Shown here: one piece after another, positions 15,888-28,700 of the stretch
Layout: each line of letters starts with the position of its first letter
How positions within the stretch are numbered: position 1 is the stretch's first letter
NCBI RefSeq assembly: GCF_032062135.1
Contig: NC_092863.1
Coordinates: forward strand, 13,933,498-13,997,497
Length of the DNA: 64,000 nt
DNA from: Pyxicephalus adspersus
Lineage: Eukaryota > Chordata > Amphibia > Anura > Pyxicephalidae
Direction: 5' to 3'
Notes under the pieces: model-generated
What the model saw: the letters and a program-made list of their open reading frames with translations, nothing else
Told to the model about the DNA's origin: nothing
Databases searched by the model: none
Made by a program: the position numbers and the translations under genes

Positions 15888-15975
15888 AGACCCCTTTATT
15901 AAACAAACGGCATTTTTTTTATATTTGCTAGTTCAATGGCTTTTTCTGTTTTATATTCAAGGTCGAATTGGCAAC

Positions 15976-17148
15976 ATGAGCTGGAGCTTCCTAACTCGAC
16001 TGCTGGAAGAAATTCACAATCACTCCACCTTTGTTGGAAAAATCTGGCTGACAGTTCTCATAGTCTTCCGAATTGTCTTGACTGTTGTTGGAGGGGAATC
16101 CATTTATTATGATGAACAGTCAAAATTTGAGTGCAACACAGATCAACCGGGCTGTGAGAATGTATGCTATGATGCCTTTGCTCCCCTTTCCCATGTACGT
16201 TTCTGGGTATTCCAGATCATCTTGGTGGCCACACCACCTCTTTTATATTTGGGTTATGCAGTTCACAAAATTGCAAAAATGGAGGAGCGTTATGAATATG
16301 ATAAGAAGGCTAAGTTCAGAGCCTTGTCAATGCGTTGGAAACAGAATCGGGCCATAGAGGAGGTAGAAGAAGACAATGAAGAAGATCCTATGATGTACCC
16401 AGAGAATGAGCTGGGAAATGACAGAGGCAAGCATGGCCATGGCAAAGTTAAACATGATGGGCGAAAGAGAATTCAGTCTGATGGGTTGTTGAGGATTTAT
16501 GTTCTGCAGCTTCTTGTGAGGACAGTTTTTGAAATGGGATTTTTGGCTGGTCAGTATTTCCTTTATGGCTTTGAAGTTTCCACAAGATATGAGTGTCTTA
16601 GAAAGCCTTGTCCACACACTGTTGACTGCTTTATATCTCGACCCACCGAAAAAACAATCTTCCTATTAATCATGTATGGTGTCAGCTGCCTGTGCCTACT
16701 CCTGAATTTGTGGGAAATGCTTCACCTTGGGTTTGGGACCATACGGGACGCACTTAATAACAGAGGGAAACAAGTGGATGATTCTTCTTCCTATAACTAT
16801 CCTTTCTCATGGAACACACCTTCAGCTCCACCTGGATACAACATAGCTGTGAAACCAGACCAGATTCATTATACAGAACTGACCAATGCCAAAATGGCAT
16901 ATAAGCAGAACAGGGCCAACATAGCTCAGGAACAGCAGTATGGTGCAAGTGAAGATACTCTCCCTGCTGACCTAGAACATCTTCATCGGGAAGTGCGCAT
17001 TGCACAAGAACGCCTGGAAACTGCTATTCATGCTTACACCAGTCAGAGCAATCTACCCTCCACCAAAGAGAAGAGATCCAAAAAAGGGTCTAACAAGAGC
17101 AGTGTCAGCAGCCGCTCCGGAGACGGAAAGACCTCTGTGTGGATTTAA
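15976..17148 (+). CDS. GJC1: Gap junction gamma-1 (connexin 45), complete coding region
   Basis: 390 residues in one exon, as usual for connexins (mammalian Cx45 is close to 396). The start is ATG at 15976, giving [20 protein letters not shown]; the open frame upstream runs into the intron's pyrimidine tract and acceptor (AG at 15960-15961). Four membrane helices lie at about 21-41, 76-97, 172-195 and 226-247. The first extracellular loop has the connexin C-x6-C-x3-C (C53, C60, C64) and the second C-x4-C-x5-C (C207, C212, C218), the spacing needed for docking of hemichannels. The cytoplasmic loop carries the acidic [10 protein letters not shown] tract typical of Cx45. The tail is serine/lysine-rich and ends in SVWI, the Cx45 PDZ-binding end. 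The protein forms low-conductance, voltage-sensitive channels in heart conduction tissue, smooth muscle and neurons. No damage is seen. Confidence 0.98.
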   Translation: MSWSFLTRLLEEIHNHSTFVGKIWLTVLIVFRIVLTVVGGESIYYDEQSKFECNTDQPGCENVCYDAFAPLSHVRFWVFQIILVATPPLLYLGYAVHKIAKMEERYEYDKKAKFRALSMRWKQNRAIEEVEEDNEEDPMMYPENELGNDRGKHGHGKVKHDGRKRIQSDGLLRIYVLQLLVRTVFEMGFLAGQYFLYGFEVSTRYECLRKPCPHTVDCFISRPTEKTIFLLIMYGVSCLCLLLNLWEMLHLGFGTIRDALNNRGKQVDDSSSYNYPFSWNTPSAPPGYNIAVKPDQIHYTELTNAKMAYKQNRANIAQEQQYGASEDTLPADLEHLHREVRIAQERLETAIHAYTSQSNLPSTKEKRSKKGSNKSSVSSRSGDGKTSVWI

Positions 17149-20100
17149 ACCTGCTGTAACAAAAAAGATGTAACTCCATGTCTCCGGGAGGAACAGAAGG
17201 CAGAGTGATGGCTTTCACTTGTGTAAATATTTTGGTTCTGGCAATTGGAAAAGCACAGACTGCACAGCCTAGACAGGAGAAGAAGAAAAAATGAAACATC
17301 CTATGGATTTTGCTGCCTGGTCCTTAATATCTCTTGTATCATGAGACTTTATTACTATGACCTGAAATATGTCAGGCTGTTATTTCATATCTAATGTTCC
17401 AACATGAACATTATGACAATCCTGTTTTGTTAAATGCTGAAGTTTTTATACAGTTCATTTTTAGGTTTTAATATTTTTGTTTATTCTCGAAAAGCAATTA
17501 ATTGTTTGCAGTCTATTGGGATTCTTTTTTATCAGTAGAGCAGTAGTCTCCACTAAACCAGTGACTTATGAGTGGCTGAGTAGGTACTTAGTCCTGTTCC
17601 ACCTGAGCTTCCAAATTATAATAGGAACATTAAAATGTAACTGGCCAATTTTTAACTGGAATTCTTTTGTAATATTGAAAACGTTTTATCACTCATCCAT
17701 GTAACTTTCTCTTTCTGTGTACTTGTGTGAGTAGTGAAAACACTAACCTTACATACCAGATCAAATTAAATGTGAGTAAATATTACTAGTTATACCTTGA
17801 CATGGATAAAGAAAAACCTTTACAGGCAAACACTGCAAGGTCTTAATTGAAACATTTTTTACTTAGCATTTAACCTGGTGACAAAGTTTATAGTGGGGCA
17901 CAAAGTGATATTGGGATATTGAAAGCAGAAAAAGTCAGATAAATCTTCCAGTATTACCACACTACAAAAATTAGTTTTTATTACTGTTCCAGTTAGAGAG
18001 CTTTTCCTATAGGTCCTGTCTCTAGGACAAACGAGATCACAAGCAGCAATAAAAACTCGAAAAAGGGTTACAACACCTGATAATGCTATCCAAAAAAATA
18101 GCAGTTTTAGCTAGAGTTATATTTGAAGTCAAGTAGCTGTAAGTTAAATATATATTTGGTTAGCAGTCAGTTAGTCCACACAAACTTGCATTTTACTTTT
18201 GGCTAGATGCCTATAGTTTATATCACCTTCTAAGTTGTGCACCAGTGTTCCCAGCACTTAAAAAGGGATATTCTTTTTACTTTTAAAACACAACAAAATA
18301 TATTCCCATCCTAAATACTTTATTGACACTTACTTTAATCTTTTAGGCTTCCTTCTCCTCCTTAAAAGCTTAAAAAATTCCTGCCACATTCACACGTTTC
18401 AGCTACTATGTAGGCTGGCAGGATGGTGGTCTAAAACAGACACATCAGTATTAAGTGGGCTTAAAAGTTCTAAGCATTTTAACTCTCTTTGTTCCTTAAT
18501 GATTATTGTAGTTGACCACTACTGGGTATCCGAATGTTGCTCACCAGCTCCCAAATTTGTAATCCCTTATTGTCAGGATATTTGGGAAGCAGCATTTATA
18601 GGGGTTATCTGGCTTCCAGATTAGTAAGTAGCTTTCACAACATTAAGTTACCACATCTTGATAACATCTATTTGGAGCTTCCAAACTTGCATAAGTCGCC
18701 TTAACCCCACTAATGGTGGATGGTCTGTAACTCAGGACTAAACTGTGACCCTTGGAGTACAAGTGCCTTGCACTGGTGCTTTTCAGAGTACTGTATATGT
18801 ATATTTAGTATATTTTAAAATCATGTCATGATAGAATTTGTTCGTGACAAACAGCAGTGGACCTTCCCATTGTCTTGTGCTAATATGTTTGTGTGAGAGG
18901 AAAAAAAAAAGTTTAGATGGAAACCAGATCCCTTATTTCCCTTTCCGCGACACATTTATCACAATTTACTGTTCCAGGTGACCACATTATGTATGACTGA
19001 GATATGAAAAGGGAAAACGTTTTGCTTTAAAGGGAGATCTGCAGATGAATATGTAGGCTGCCATTTCTAATGCTGGAAAATGTTATGTGCTTGGTTGTAT
19101 GCCTAATTATCTGCTCTTGGTGTTTTTAAGCCTTGCAGAAAATATTTTCATTTGCTGAATGATTGTTCGAGAATTTGTTTGCAAGGATTTTTATATCTGT
19201 TACATTATCCTAGTATTATTGTGAATTTGTGGCACATATTGGAGGCCTTTACCCACTGCCCTTGTACCCTGTATTTGCACTTTGTACTTCAAGAACTTGT
19301 CATCAAAAATGCCCTTATGGATGTCCATTTGTTTTCACCATTCTGTAATATGTGTAGTGACTATCCCACATGTCAGTCGTGGTTTGCTTGACTGCTTTGT
19401 ATATTTCTCTACTCCAAAGATAATTTAACCTCTCTTGCACTTTTTATACTAATTTCAACATTCCTGTTTGGGATTTTGTAAATCAGTTCTGACATTCCCT
19501 TTTCTCCTGTGCCATGAGTATGACTATAATTATGACTTGTAGCTGTAGTAAACTTTTTGAAAATCAATATATGTCAATGTTTAAAACCTGATTCTGTGTG
19601 TGATTAAGTTTTTTTATTAAGATATAAAGGCAGCCATACTTGCTTATTTCATCTAGAGCTATGGAGACTTTGCTTCTTGCAGCATCACACAGTATGCTCA
19701 GTGTGCGATAGATGATGTATTCCCACGGTTGTAAAAAAAGATACTGGAGAAAGTGATGGTGTCTGCACAGCATTTTCCAAGATTTTTACAGTTATGTTTT
19801 GTTGCTTCCTTCTTGTTAGCAGAGCAAAGCTTATGCATATGAGGAAGCACAGGACTTTCTCCTGAGCCATTGTGAGCAATCACCAAATCCAAACCTGTGT
19901 GTGTGTGTGGGCAGGTATAGGGGGTACCATGACACAATTCCTCCATCCAAAATCACTTAACTGCAGAGCTTGGAAAGCTTTCAACTGTGGGAAGGTAAAG
20001 GTGTAGTCTTTAGGTAAGTAAACTGAGTCAGCAATGTGATGGTTTCTTCTAGGCAGGAAAATATTTTCTTCCAGTTGCCAATCTGCAAATTTCTAGTTTT

Positions 20101-20690
20101 GATATGGCAGTTGGCAATTCCTTATTATACCAAATCTAATGGAACATTGTTGCCACCGGTCCAACCATTCACAGGTGGTCCATGAATAAGACAAGAAATG
20201 TCAAATGCTTTGTATATGTGCCTGCTCGCCAGTCCCCCCAAGTGGTTTAATTCAGGTGCGGGTTCTTTTGTTCTCCAGCTCTTTCCTTCAATCTTCAGCC
20301 AAGTTACATGCCAGCAACTTACGCTCAACTGCCATCTGCTTTTAATTATTTGGAGCCCCTTCAAATTGCCGACAATACACATGCTGCTACCACTGCCCTC
20401 TGTCTGTAAAATATTTTTAGTCTAAACTTTCAGGACAGTTACATAAATAATAACACTGGGGAACGCATGTTTTGTTGAGTTAGATCTTACATTTGTTTTT
20501 TGCTAAATTTTTGGGTGGTGAATCTAAAAATGATCCAGGGTACCCTCTATTTTTGTCAAAAACATACAAATTTTACATACAATGAGAACATAATGAAATA
20601 ATAATTTGAATGTACTGTTTATTTAAATTTCTTTTGTTCATACAAAGGATTTATTGTTACTCTATGGCATTTTTTTTACAGTAAAACATT
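17149..20690 (+). other. GJC1 3' untranslated region and downstream DNA
   Basis: AT-rich sequence without a coding signal. A polyadenylation hexamer AATAAA at 18048-18053 could end a 0.9 kb 3' UTR; the true end cannot be decided from sequence alone. Short open frames here have no recognisable content. Confidence 0.45.
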
Positions 20691-20696
20691 TGAAAA

Positions 20697-22360
20697 TTAA
20701 TTGGGTAAGCGGTAAGGTAAAAATGTACGCTTATAGCTTTTTTCTGGCATGTCAGGGTTAGGACAATCCTGCCGGATGCTCCAACAATATTTGGCCATCA
20801 TACGTACATCCCATATACCCTGATACCGTCCTTCCATGACCTTCAAATCCTGCTGGAATCGTTCACCTTGCTGATCACTGACTGCACCAAGGTTTTCCGG
20901 GAAGTTAGAAAGATGGCTATGCAGAAAATGCACCTTGATGCTCATATTGCAACCAAGCATTTTGTAGCTCTCCAAGACTTTCTGGACAATTTCTGTGTAA
21001 TTATTTGCTTGTGTGTTTCCTAGAAAGTCCTTCACAATAGCTTTGAATGATACCCAAGCATTCTTTTCGACTTCTGAAATTGTCCTGATGAAATGTTCAT
21101 CTTTGATGAGCTGCCGAATCTGTGGATCATCAAACACACCACCCTTTATTTTTTCAAATGACAGGCTTGGAAATGCCAAAATGAGGTACTTGAAACAGTC
21201 TCCTTCAGTTGGCAAAGCTTTAACAAACTGCTTCATCAGACCCAGTTTCATGTGCAGAGGCATTTTTCTATCAAAAAGTGGCTCATGTAGAATGTTTGGA
21301 TCATCTGGTTTTAGGGCAGATCTTGGAGGCCAATTCCTTTCCACCCAATGCCTCTCACAAGCTCCGCTGTCCCACATGCACAGATAACAGGGATACTTGG
21401 TGTATCTGCATTGCTGACCAAGAAGGAAGCATACCATTTTAAGGTCCAGAAAAGATGACTCCATTGTGTTGGTGATATTACAACAACTCAATGACTCTAT
21501 GTCTGCAAATTCTTCACAAAGAGAAACTGAATGGCCAATTGGGACTGACCCAAATATATTGCCATTGTGAAGGAGGACACTTTTTAAGCTCCACTTTGAG
21601 CTATCGATGAATAGTCGCCATTCAGTTGAGTTATAGATTGGAAATCCCAATTCCTCCAATAAACTAGGTATGTTATAGCAATACACAAAGCTACTGTCAG
21701 TTCTAAAGTACTGCAGAAATGCAATTTGTGTGGTTCGAAAGTATGATACCTTAGTTCCTTTTTCAAGTAAGTTTTTCTCACTCAGTCTTGATGCTAAGAG
21801 TTCTAAAGTCTTCTTTGATAGTCCTAAATCACGTGCCAAATCACTCAACTCATGCTAATCAAATCCCTTAAGAACAGAGTCCTCTTCAATTTCAAACTCT
21901 TCATCATTGTTGTCACCTAGTTCATCACCATAATCATGTTCTTCAAGAGAGAGGGTAGAGTAATGAAAACTGGCACTGGGATTTCATCTAAATGAGCCAC
22001 TGGGCGTATAGCCTATGGTAGAATACTCTGTTAGATTTATTTTTCTTGTTATATCCTGAAGTTTTCACTATACAAAAGTAACAGTCACTGAAATGATCTC
22101 TTGGCTCCCACCACACTATAGGTATGCCAAATGGCATCTTATCACGTGTTCCCTTTGTCCACATCCATAAACCCTCAACACACTGTTTGCACATCTTATG
22201 AGGGGCCCAAGACTTTAACTTTGTAATATGCCAAATAGGCTTGCTTTACAAATGTGCTAATGTTGGCCCTTTGACTGGGAATAGTGAAACTGCCACAGAT
22301 ATAACAAAATGAATCAGAGTTGTTTAGACACTTACGACGGGAAACAGCAGAGCTAGACAT
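20697..22360 (-). pseudogene. Degraded transposase-like gene of an unnamed repetitive family
   Basis: Reading down the minus strand from ATG at 22360, four frame segments join into one family-like protein of about 550 residues. Segment 1 has MSSSAVSRRKCLNNSDSFCY and FCYICGSF (first CxxC). Segment 2 (from about 22197) has KMCKQCVEGLWMWTKGTR (second CxxC) and DCYFCIVKTSGYNKKNK. Segment 3 has AIRPVAHLDEIPVPVF. Segment 4 has an acidic EEHDYGDELGDNNDEEFEIE stretch, then a TAG stop at 21857-21855 inside GFD*HELSDLARDL, then 383 open codons to TAA at 20697. The body holds LFIDSSKWSLKSVLLHNG, YTKYPCYLCMWDSGACERHW, HMKLGLMKQFVKALP and AVSDQQGERFQQDL, with Asp, Cys/His and Glu placed as in an RNase H-like transposase. 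I recall similar uncharacterised proteins in cnidarians, insects and fish. At least three frameshifts and one stop make this copy dead, though the large C-terminal frame is still open. A TTTCTTTCAG just before the ATG could be a splice acceptor. Confidence 0.75.
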
Positions 22361-22739
22361 GATCTGAAAGAAAGGAAATACGTGTGTAAGTAGAAAAATA
22401 GATTTTGCTTATTCACTACGCAGAGCAGTGAACCTCTGACCACACTGTCTTGCGTGTAAATGTTTTTGCCTATGCAAATCCACACTACACTAATCGCAAT
22501 AATATAGACAGTAGAGAAAAAACCTGACGTGATAGAAAAAAACTAACTGCATGTTAGGAAATGCTCATCTGCCCGGCGACTCTGTGCTGTCCACCATCGT
22601 GATAATTAACACTGTCTGTTCTGTCCAGCAATGTAAATCATGGCAGCCAGGAGAACTGGGATACCAGCAGCCCCTGCTTCCCTTTATATGTGCAGCCTGA
22701 TGGATTTATGGCATCCCCAGCATCCATTGGTAGGCTGTG

Positions 22740-23225
22740 CACAGCTGAAGGGTATTCTAGAGGCTGATCAGCTCCTGATTCAGTCCTGCACTGCCATTGG
22801 TTGCTGGGACTTTTAAGCCTTTCAGCTCCCAGTCATCAGTACCTGTTACAGCATTTAGCTGGGCTAATCTGTGCTGGAGATTTATGGTTTGATTTACTGT
22901 TGCCGACCTTGCCTGTTTCTGACATTGCCCGTTTATGCTGCCTGGACCGACCTTCGCTTGTGACCCCAACTCTGCTTGTATTTTATCCTTGTGTACTTCG
23001 TTTGGTGGACGGATATTCTATGTATGACCTCTGCTCTGTATTCTGGACTTGGCCCTGTTGGAAACTTGGTACTGCTATCTGTGGGCTCCTGGCTTGCTGC
23101 CAGCCCATTCCCAGACACCATTCCTTTCGCAGTAAGTCCTGAGGGCAACCGAGTGCTGGAAGATGTAACCAGTCTCCCAAGGCTGAGCGACTGGTGCTGA
23201 CCAGGGACCTACACTGCACTTTTAG
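22740..23225 (+). repeat. Dispersed LTR-like repeat, copy 1
   Basis: Shares long stretches with 55385-55755 in the same orientation: GGACCGACCTTCGCTTGTGA, TATCTGTGGGCTCCTGGCTT, CCAGCCCATTCCCAGACACC and the GAGGGCAACCGAG block. The style resembles gypsy-type LTRs of frogs, from memory; terminal TG...CA and target duplications were not established. Several short open frames on both strands here belong to the repeat. Confidence 0.6.
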
Positions 23226-24246
23226 AATCTGCATACCTATTGTACGGTTAATAAGCTTAAATATTTAAATTTTGTTCAAAATTGTACCCCTGTGTAATTG
23301 ATTCCTTTTTTTTTAGTCAAAAAAGAGGTTAAGAACTATTTCCCTTGGCCCAACAGTAAAAAAGCTGAACTTGTTGGTCAAGTTATGCTGACTAGGGCCT
23401 GGAACCAGGTAAGGTTTTAATCTTTCTCAGCTTGGTACAGCTCCAGTCCCTCTGTAACCCCAACATGGAAAATGTTGAGGGGAAAAGGTAAACACCAAAG
23501 GAACAACAAAGAACAGCAGTGACTGCAGGGTGCTTGGCAGACAGGTCTACTCCAGCATTTTTCAAGCCTGAACTAAAAAATGCATTTGTCCCATAATTAG
23601 TTATTATCTGGGTGTTGGGAAATCAGACACTGCAGCCTCATGTATAGAACCTTTCATACAACACTCGGCTCTGTACAAAGCTCTACCTTTTGGTATTCAT
23701 GCATATAAGGCTTTCTTCTTTTGTTTAAATCAAACTGATATGCATTTTTTTTTATTACACTTTTTAGTGCTGAGAATGTGGAAAAGTAACTATGGTTGTT
23801 TGCATGTGTAAAGCATGATATGGTGGAACATCTTACAGAACCTTACCATTCTTTTTGTTTTTTATCTTTTTGTTTTAAAAATGCATCACTTCCAAATTTA
23901 CATCTTTAGTGTTTATTATATTGATATTTATTTTCCTTGTTCTGCTGTTGAATGCCTGGAGGTATTATTGAATCAGGTCATACACAGGATCTGATTTTTG
24001 CTTTTATAACTTAATAAAAATACCAAACATAAATAATTTGCTGATGTGTTTATGAAGAACTAGTTTCTTTAAAGAGAAGTGTTATTATTTTTTCTGCCTG
24101 TGTATGTTTGTGTTCAGTAATGAGTAAAGTGGTAGCTATCCCTTTAATGTGCATGTAAGCAAAAAAGAGGAATTATTAAATATACCTTTTTTTTGAATGA
24201 AGTTCAAATGAAAAAGTTGTCACTGTGTGTTTTTTGCAAAAAAGTT

Positions 24247-24311
<65 letters not shown>

Positions 24312-25573
24312 CTACCTGTTGCTTCAAACCATTTAAAAGTTTTAGGATCCAGTAAACAACAAACTGAAAGAACACTTGAAAGTAAATACCAACTGATTGA
24401 CTACTGTAATACTTTTTTAATATTTATCCCTTGTGTATTAGCGGTGGGATCTGAGCACCTACCTCTTCCTAGCTTCTGCCACATTTGAGTCACATATATT
24501 ATGATCAGCCTATTATTTATTTTAAATAATAGAAGATGTAAAAATAAAGAAATAGGATCTTAAATCCTTGGTATTATAGATTTGGCCTAACAGCTCTAAC
24601 ATCCTACACCTTTCTGCATGATGGCTTCATAACTTGGAAGGGAATTCCACATTTCAATCATATGCTTTATTGGAAAAATGTAAAATTTGATTTACAAAAG
24701 TACTTAAGGGTGATCATTGTATGTAAACAAGAAATAGATAAATGTTCTGAGGTCTGATCATAACCAAATCTATTTTTCTGACCTTTATAACGGATCTTCT
24801 ATATAGTTACCCACTGTTTAGGTCCAAAAATGCCACATGTGCTGGTTGCTGTATTAGCCCATTAGTTTCTGATGTTGAAGAACAAATTCAGTAATATTCC
24901 TCAGCTCCTGTTCCTAACACTCCAAATACATAAACTGGACCCAATCCCCCTAACAGATGTCTAGCAGGTGGTTATTGGCACCATTGGCATCCCACTCTCC
25001 ATCGCGCCCATTGAAGATTCTAGTGCCAGGCTGTCCGAACCTGTCCGACAAACTTGAATTAAACATACCCATAAGACAGGAAGAATGTTATATTCAAGTG
25101 TAAAGACGTTTTGTGCACGCTAGGTTTTTAGTAACTGATGTAGACCGGAGGGGTTGTCTTCCAGTGTTAAAGGGAAGTGAACAAATACGTGTGTGCATGT
25201 AAAAGTGAAATGGTTTGAAGGAAAAAACTAGTTTACTATGTGAAATGATGCACTGGAATGTGAGTTTACATAACATAGCACTCATTTTCTTTGTGTAATT
25301 TTATTTTGTTTCCATAGTATAGTTTTGTTTATATAGAAGTTTGTTGTATGTGAATCTAATTTACAATGAAATGTGTTAAAACAAAACCCTATTAAAGTGC
25401 ATGTTGTTAAATGTAAAATAGAATAAGGAGGAATGTAGCATATCATATTCTAATCAGTGAAAGCTTAAACACATTTATCAAATTGAAATGGCGGAAGTCT
25501 AAAAATAACACTGAATATTTGGAGGGCCTCTTGTAGCTCAACACAAGAGAAATGTCACAGCTTTAAAATGAAT
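23226..25573. other. Intergenic AT-rich DNA
   Basis: No gene recognised. Apart from a TA microsatellite at 24248-24302 there is nothing I can name. Confidence 0.5.
24248..24302. repeat. (TA)n microsatellite
   Basis: About 27 uninterrupted TA dinucleotides followed by a T run. The short open frame reading YIYIYIYI across it is an artefact. Confidence 0.97.
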
Positions 25574-25750
25574 TCAACCCAAATGTTTTTGTTGTGTAAC
25601 CTCCTGTACCAGATCTTGAAGTTCTCTTTCTGTATTCCCAGAAGGTATTGACTCCTTAGGGAATTGTCTGGACCCTCCTTCTCTTCTAGATATGACCTCC
25701 TCCTTACTCAATGGCAAAGCTGAGAAGGCTGGACATAATTGGTTTCCTTT
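25574..25750 (-). CDS. Candidate terminal exon of an unidentified gene
   Basis: On the minus strand a very good acceptor (TTTTGATTTTATTTCTGTTT then ACAG) is followed by 58 open codons and a TGA at 25576-25574. The reading is KGNQLCPAFSALPLSKEEVI then SRREGGSRQFPKES and ends ERELQDLVQEVTQQKHLG. Composition (charged, Q/E-rich, coiled-coil-like end) looks protein-like, but a 58-codon frame can arise by chance. I found no convincing partner exon. In human the gene after GJC1 on this side is ADAM11, expected on the minus strand; this sequence does not resemble the ADAM11 C-terminus as I know it. Treat as a hypothesis. Confidence 0.25.
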   Translation of the reverse strand, partial: KGNQLCPAFSALPLSKEEVISRREGGSRQFPKESIPSGNTERELQDLVQEVTQQKHLG

Positions 25751-28700
25751 CTGTAAACAGAAATAAAATCAAAACAGATGAATGGTAAGTAAAACAGCTA
25801 TTTAGGTTCCAAACCATTTCTTCAAACAACTATTGAATCCCATTCTGCTAATAAAAGAAGATTTTTCTTACTGTGTTGCATTGGACCTAGTTTTTGATTG
25901 CAAGTTTTGAATGAAAAGGTGTATCTTAGGAGTAGGAGCTTTTCAGTTGTTTACACGTAAAATATTATTTTCCAAGTTTAAAATCATGTTACAACCCTGG
26001 CTAAATTGGCCGGTACCATGTAACGTTAGTGGATTTAATAAATATTATTTGCATGCTTCCTCCAGGTAAATCAAAATGTTGACATTTTTTGGATCAGTAT
26101 GATAGCCGGAAAGTGGTAGGGGTGCTTAAACCAGGGAATACGCGTGGCCTGACCTAACACTTGTCATACGGAAAATAAGGATACTCAATGCTGTAGAGAC
26201 AATGTGATGAAAGATAGATGGCCAAATGAAAATTGGTTTAGGCAGCCTCTGTCTTCTAGGTAAGTTTAAATTAGGTTTTTAATTTTTAGAGTGTACCTAT
26301 AATTTTTTTTTTTCACTCGTGCACAGCTCTAATTTTGGGCCTTTCAGACCTTAATGAACCAGAAGGCAATAAAACTAAACATGCATATAGTAGTGTGCCC
26401 ATAGATAAGGCTTGCCGTTGTAATACTAGGACTGCATGACTTCTTCCTCACATTTATTACAGTCTACTAATCATGTATAAGTAAAGCCATCTGAAGGGAC
26501 AGTACGCCTATCTGGAAAATGATAATTTCCTAGGATGTATTCATGGTCTTTTCCTAGATTTTGAGAACCTTTCATTTATGACAAACTACTCTTGTCAAGC
26601 TGAGATTGGGTGACGAAGATTCAAAGTTTTCTTTTCCTTCAAGTCAACATTCAGCCAAGCCTACCATATTATGGGCTGACAAAATGTGGCACTATTCTAC
26701 GAATTACTGGAATAAACTATTCAAGGAATGCAAAAGCAAGGCAATGGATAATATGATAGCTTGAAGGGGGTATAAGAAAAGAACTCATTATGGAGGTTTC
26801 AGTCTTCTTTGTCACTTTAGAAGTTTATGCCAAACAGTAAGGTCTCCTTTTCTGCTGCTGCACCATCTTTACCCTGGGACTTCCTCCTAGTACGCTTTGT
26901 TTGAGTTCAAGCAGCCTGTCACTAAACCCTAACTTTAAGGAGTTATTGACATCATTTTGTGTAATTTCTGACAACATGTAAAACTGAGCTTACAGAGGAA
27001 CTGAGATGGGGAGCATGGCAAGGGTGAGCATAAGTAAATTGGGTTATTAAAAGATGCTTTCACTTTTTTCTATTTACGTATCTCCTAAAGCTGAATTGCA
27101 AGCGTTTGAGTGTGTGTGTATATATGTTCATTTTATTTTTCAAGGAAATCGTTAAAGCATGTATGAAGCAGTATGGCTTAGCTGTGACATATATGTGCTG
27201 ACAAGAATATGAGCAGGAAGTTGATCCCCAATCAGTACTCTGCTGGCCCTTTACCATCCAAACAAGTAGGCTGTGTGTGTTTTTTTTTATCTGTCCGTGC
27301 TGCAAAGGAGAACGATGTCCTGTTTGTGCTTCCTGGCAGAAGTGCCTCAGTCATAAATCTAACTCAGGATTTCCAGTAAAGCCTGTAGGACATTCCTCTT
27401 ATGTGTTTAAGTTTGTATTTTGCTGTTTAATTGGACCTCAGTGTCAGTTTGTTTGGAAAATAGATGTAAAATTGTCATGTTGATTTGAAGTCCAGAGTAT
27501 TCTGTTCCCACGTTGTCCTTTTTTTTTTTTTTTTTTGTATTAGTCTGGGCTTCTGTGCTGTATATAAACAAAAAACTTGTAAAGAAAGTTAAAGAGACAT
27601 CTGTGCTGTGATGTAAATTAATATCCTAAAAACAAGATATACTAAATAATAACATGACTGGTGTTTGCACTTAATTAGAGCTTTAGGTGTGAATTATTAG
27701 AATGCGAATTAGAGAAAATTGAAAATTTTTTTCAAGCCATCTTACTTCTGCCTCACATTTTCTCTTAGGCTTCGACCAAAGCGGAGACCTCTGCAGAAGA
27801 AAAATGTGCTCCTTTCTCCTTATATGGTGACTCTCTGAAAGGCAAGACAGCAAAGATTAATATGTGAAGCGTAGACCAACAGCAGCTTGGAGTAATATTG
27901 GTGAGTTCAGTTTGGGCTTTATGTAAATATACATGTTCGGAATGGGAAAAAAAGAAAACATAGAAAATAAGCTGAAAGGTTAAAGTCTACGTAAACACTA
28001 TCACTAAAATATAATATAAGCATTACCAGTGAATGCCATTTGAACTGTTTTTTTTTAATCTTTTAAAAGACCTACTTTACACTGAAGGAGAATTTACTTA
28101 TGCAGCCCCCTTAAACTGCTTAAAATGCTCATCCTGTCTATGGTATTATAAATATCTTGATTTACCGTTTTTTCTAAAACCCCCAGGGTGAGCTTCCTTT
28201 GTGCTGTACCTTTGCTCTAGGAACCCTGTTTTCCTAAATGAACTCCATGTTGCAGACTGTTAAACATCATCACATACAGTTTAGGATCAGCGGTCGTTTT
28301 ATTGTATATGTTGTATATGTGTATATGTATATTTATATGAGAATGCCAAGGACCTGCTCACATCCTAGGGGTAGTATAAAAAAGGGGAGAAAGAAAAGCC
28401 AGGGTATTTGCTTATTGTGGCAATATAATAAAAATAATTTACAGATTCGTTCCTTGGTTCAGGAATGTACATAACACAAAATTTTAAGTGTTATACAAAC
28501 AAAATTGAAGTCAGCCCTGCTGTGTCCTGAGGCACGGGGGTTCCTTTTAGACATAGTTTCCCTAAATAAATAACAAATAAACAAAGTGTGTCAACGCTTT
28601 TTGCCTCTAAGGGCTTCTTCAGGGGACTTTAAACAAGATGTTGCATCGCTGGCTGCATACAAACATATTGAATATATAAATATATTTACAAACATTACTA

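Larger units (their letters stand above)
14679..15961 (+). other. Probable GJC1 intron 2
   Basis: Non-coding. It contains the inverted copy of the dispersed repeat (14860-15178) and a 54-base tandem duplication (15783-15887) close to the acceptor of the coding exon. Confidence 0.5.

Noticed and set aside
15925..15975. Upstream extension of the GJC1 reading frame
   Set aside because: It begins without ATG, runs through a pyrimidine tract and a splice acceptor, and connexins start MSW / MGD as the ATG at 15976 does.
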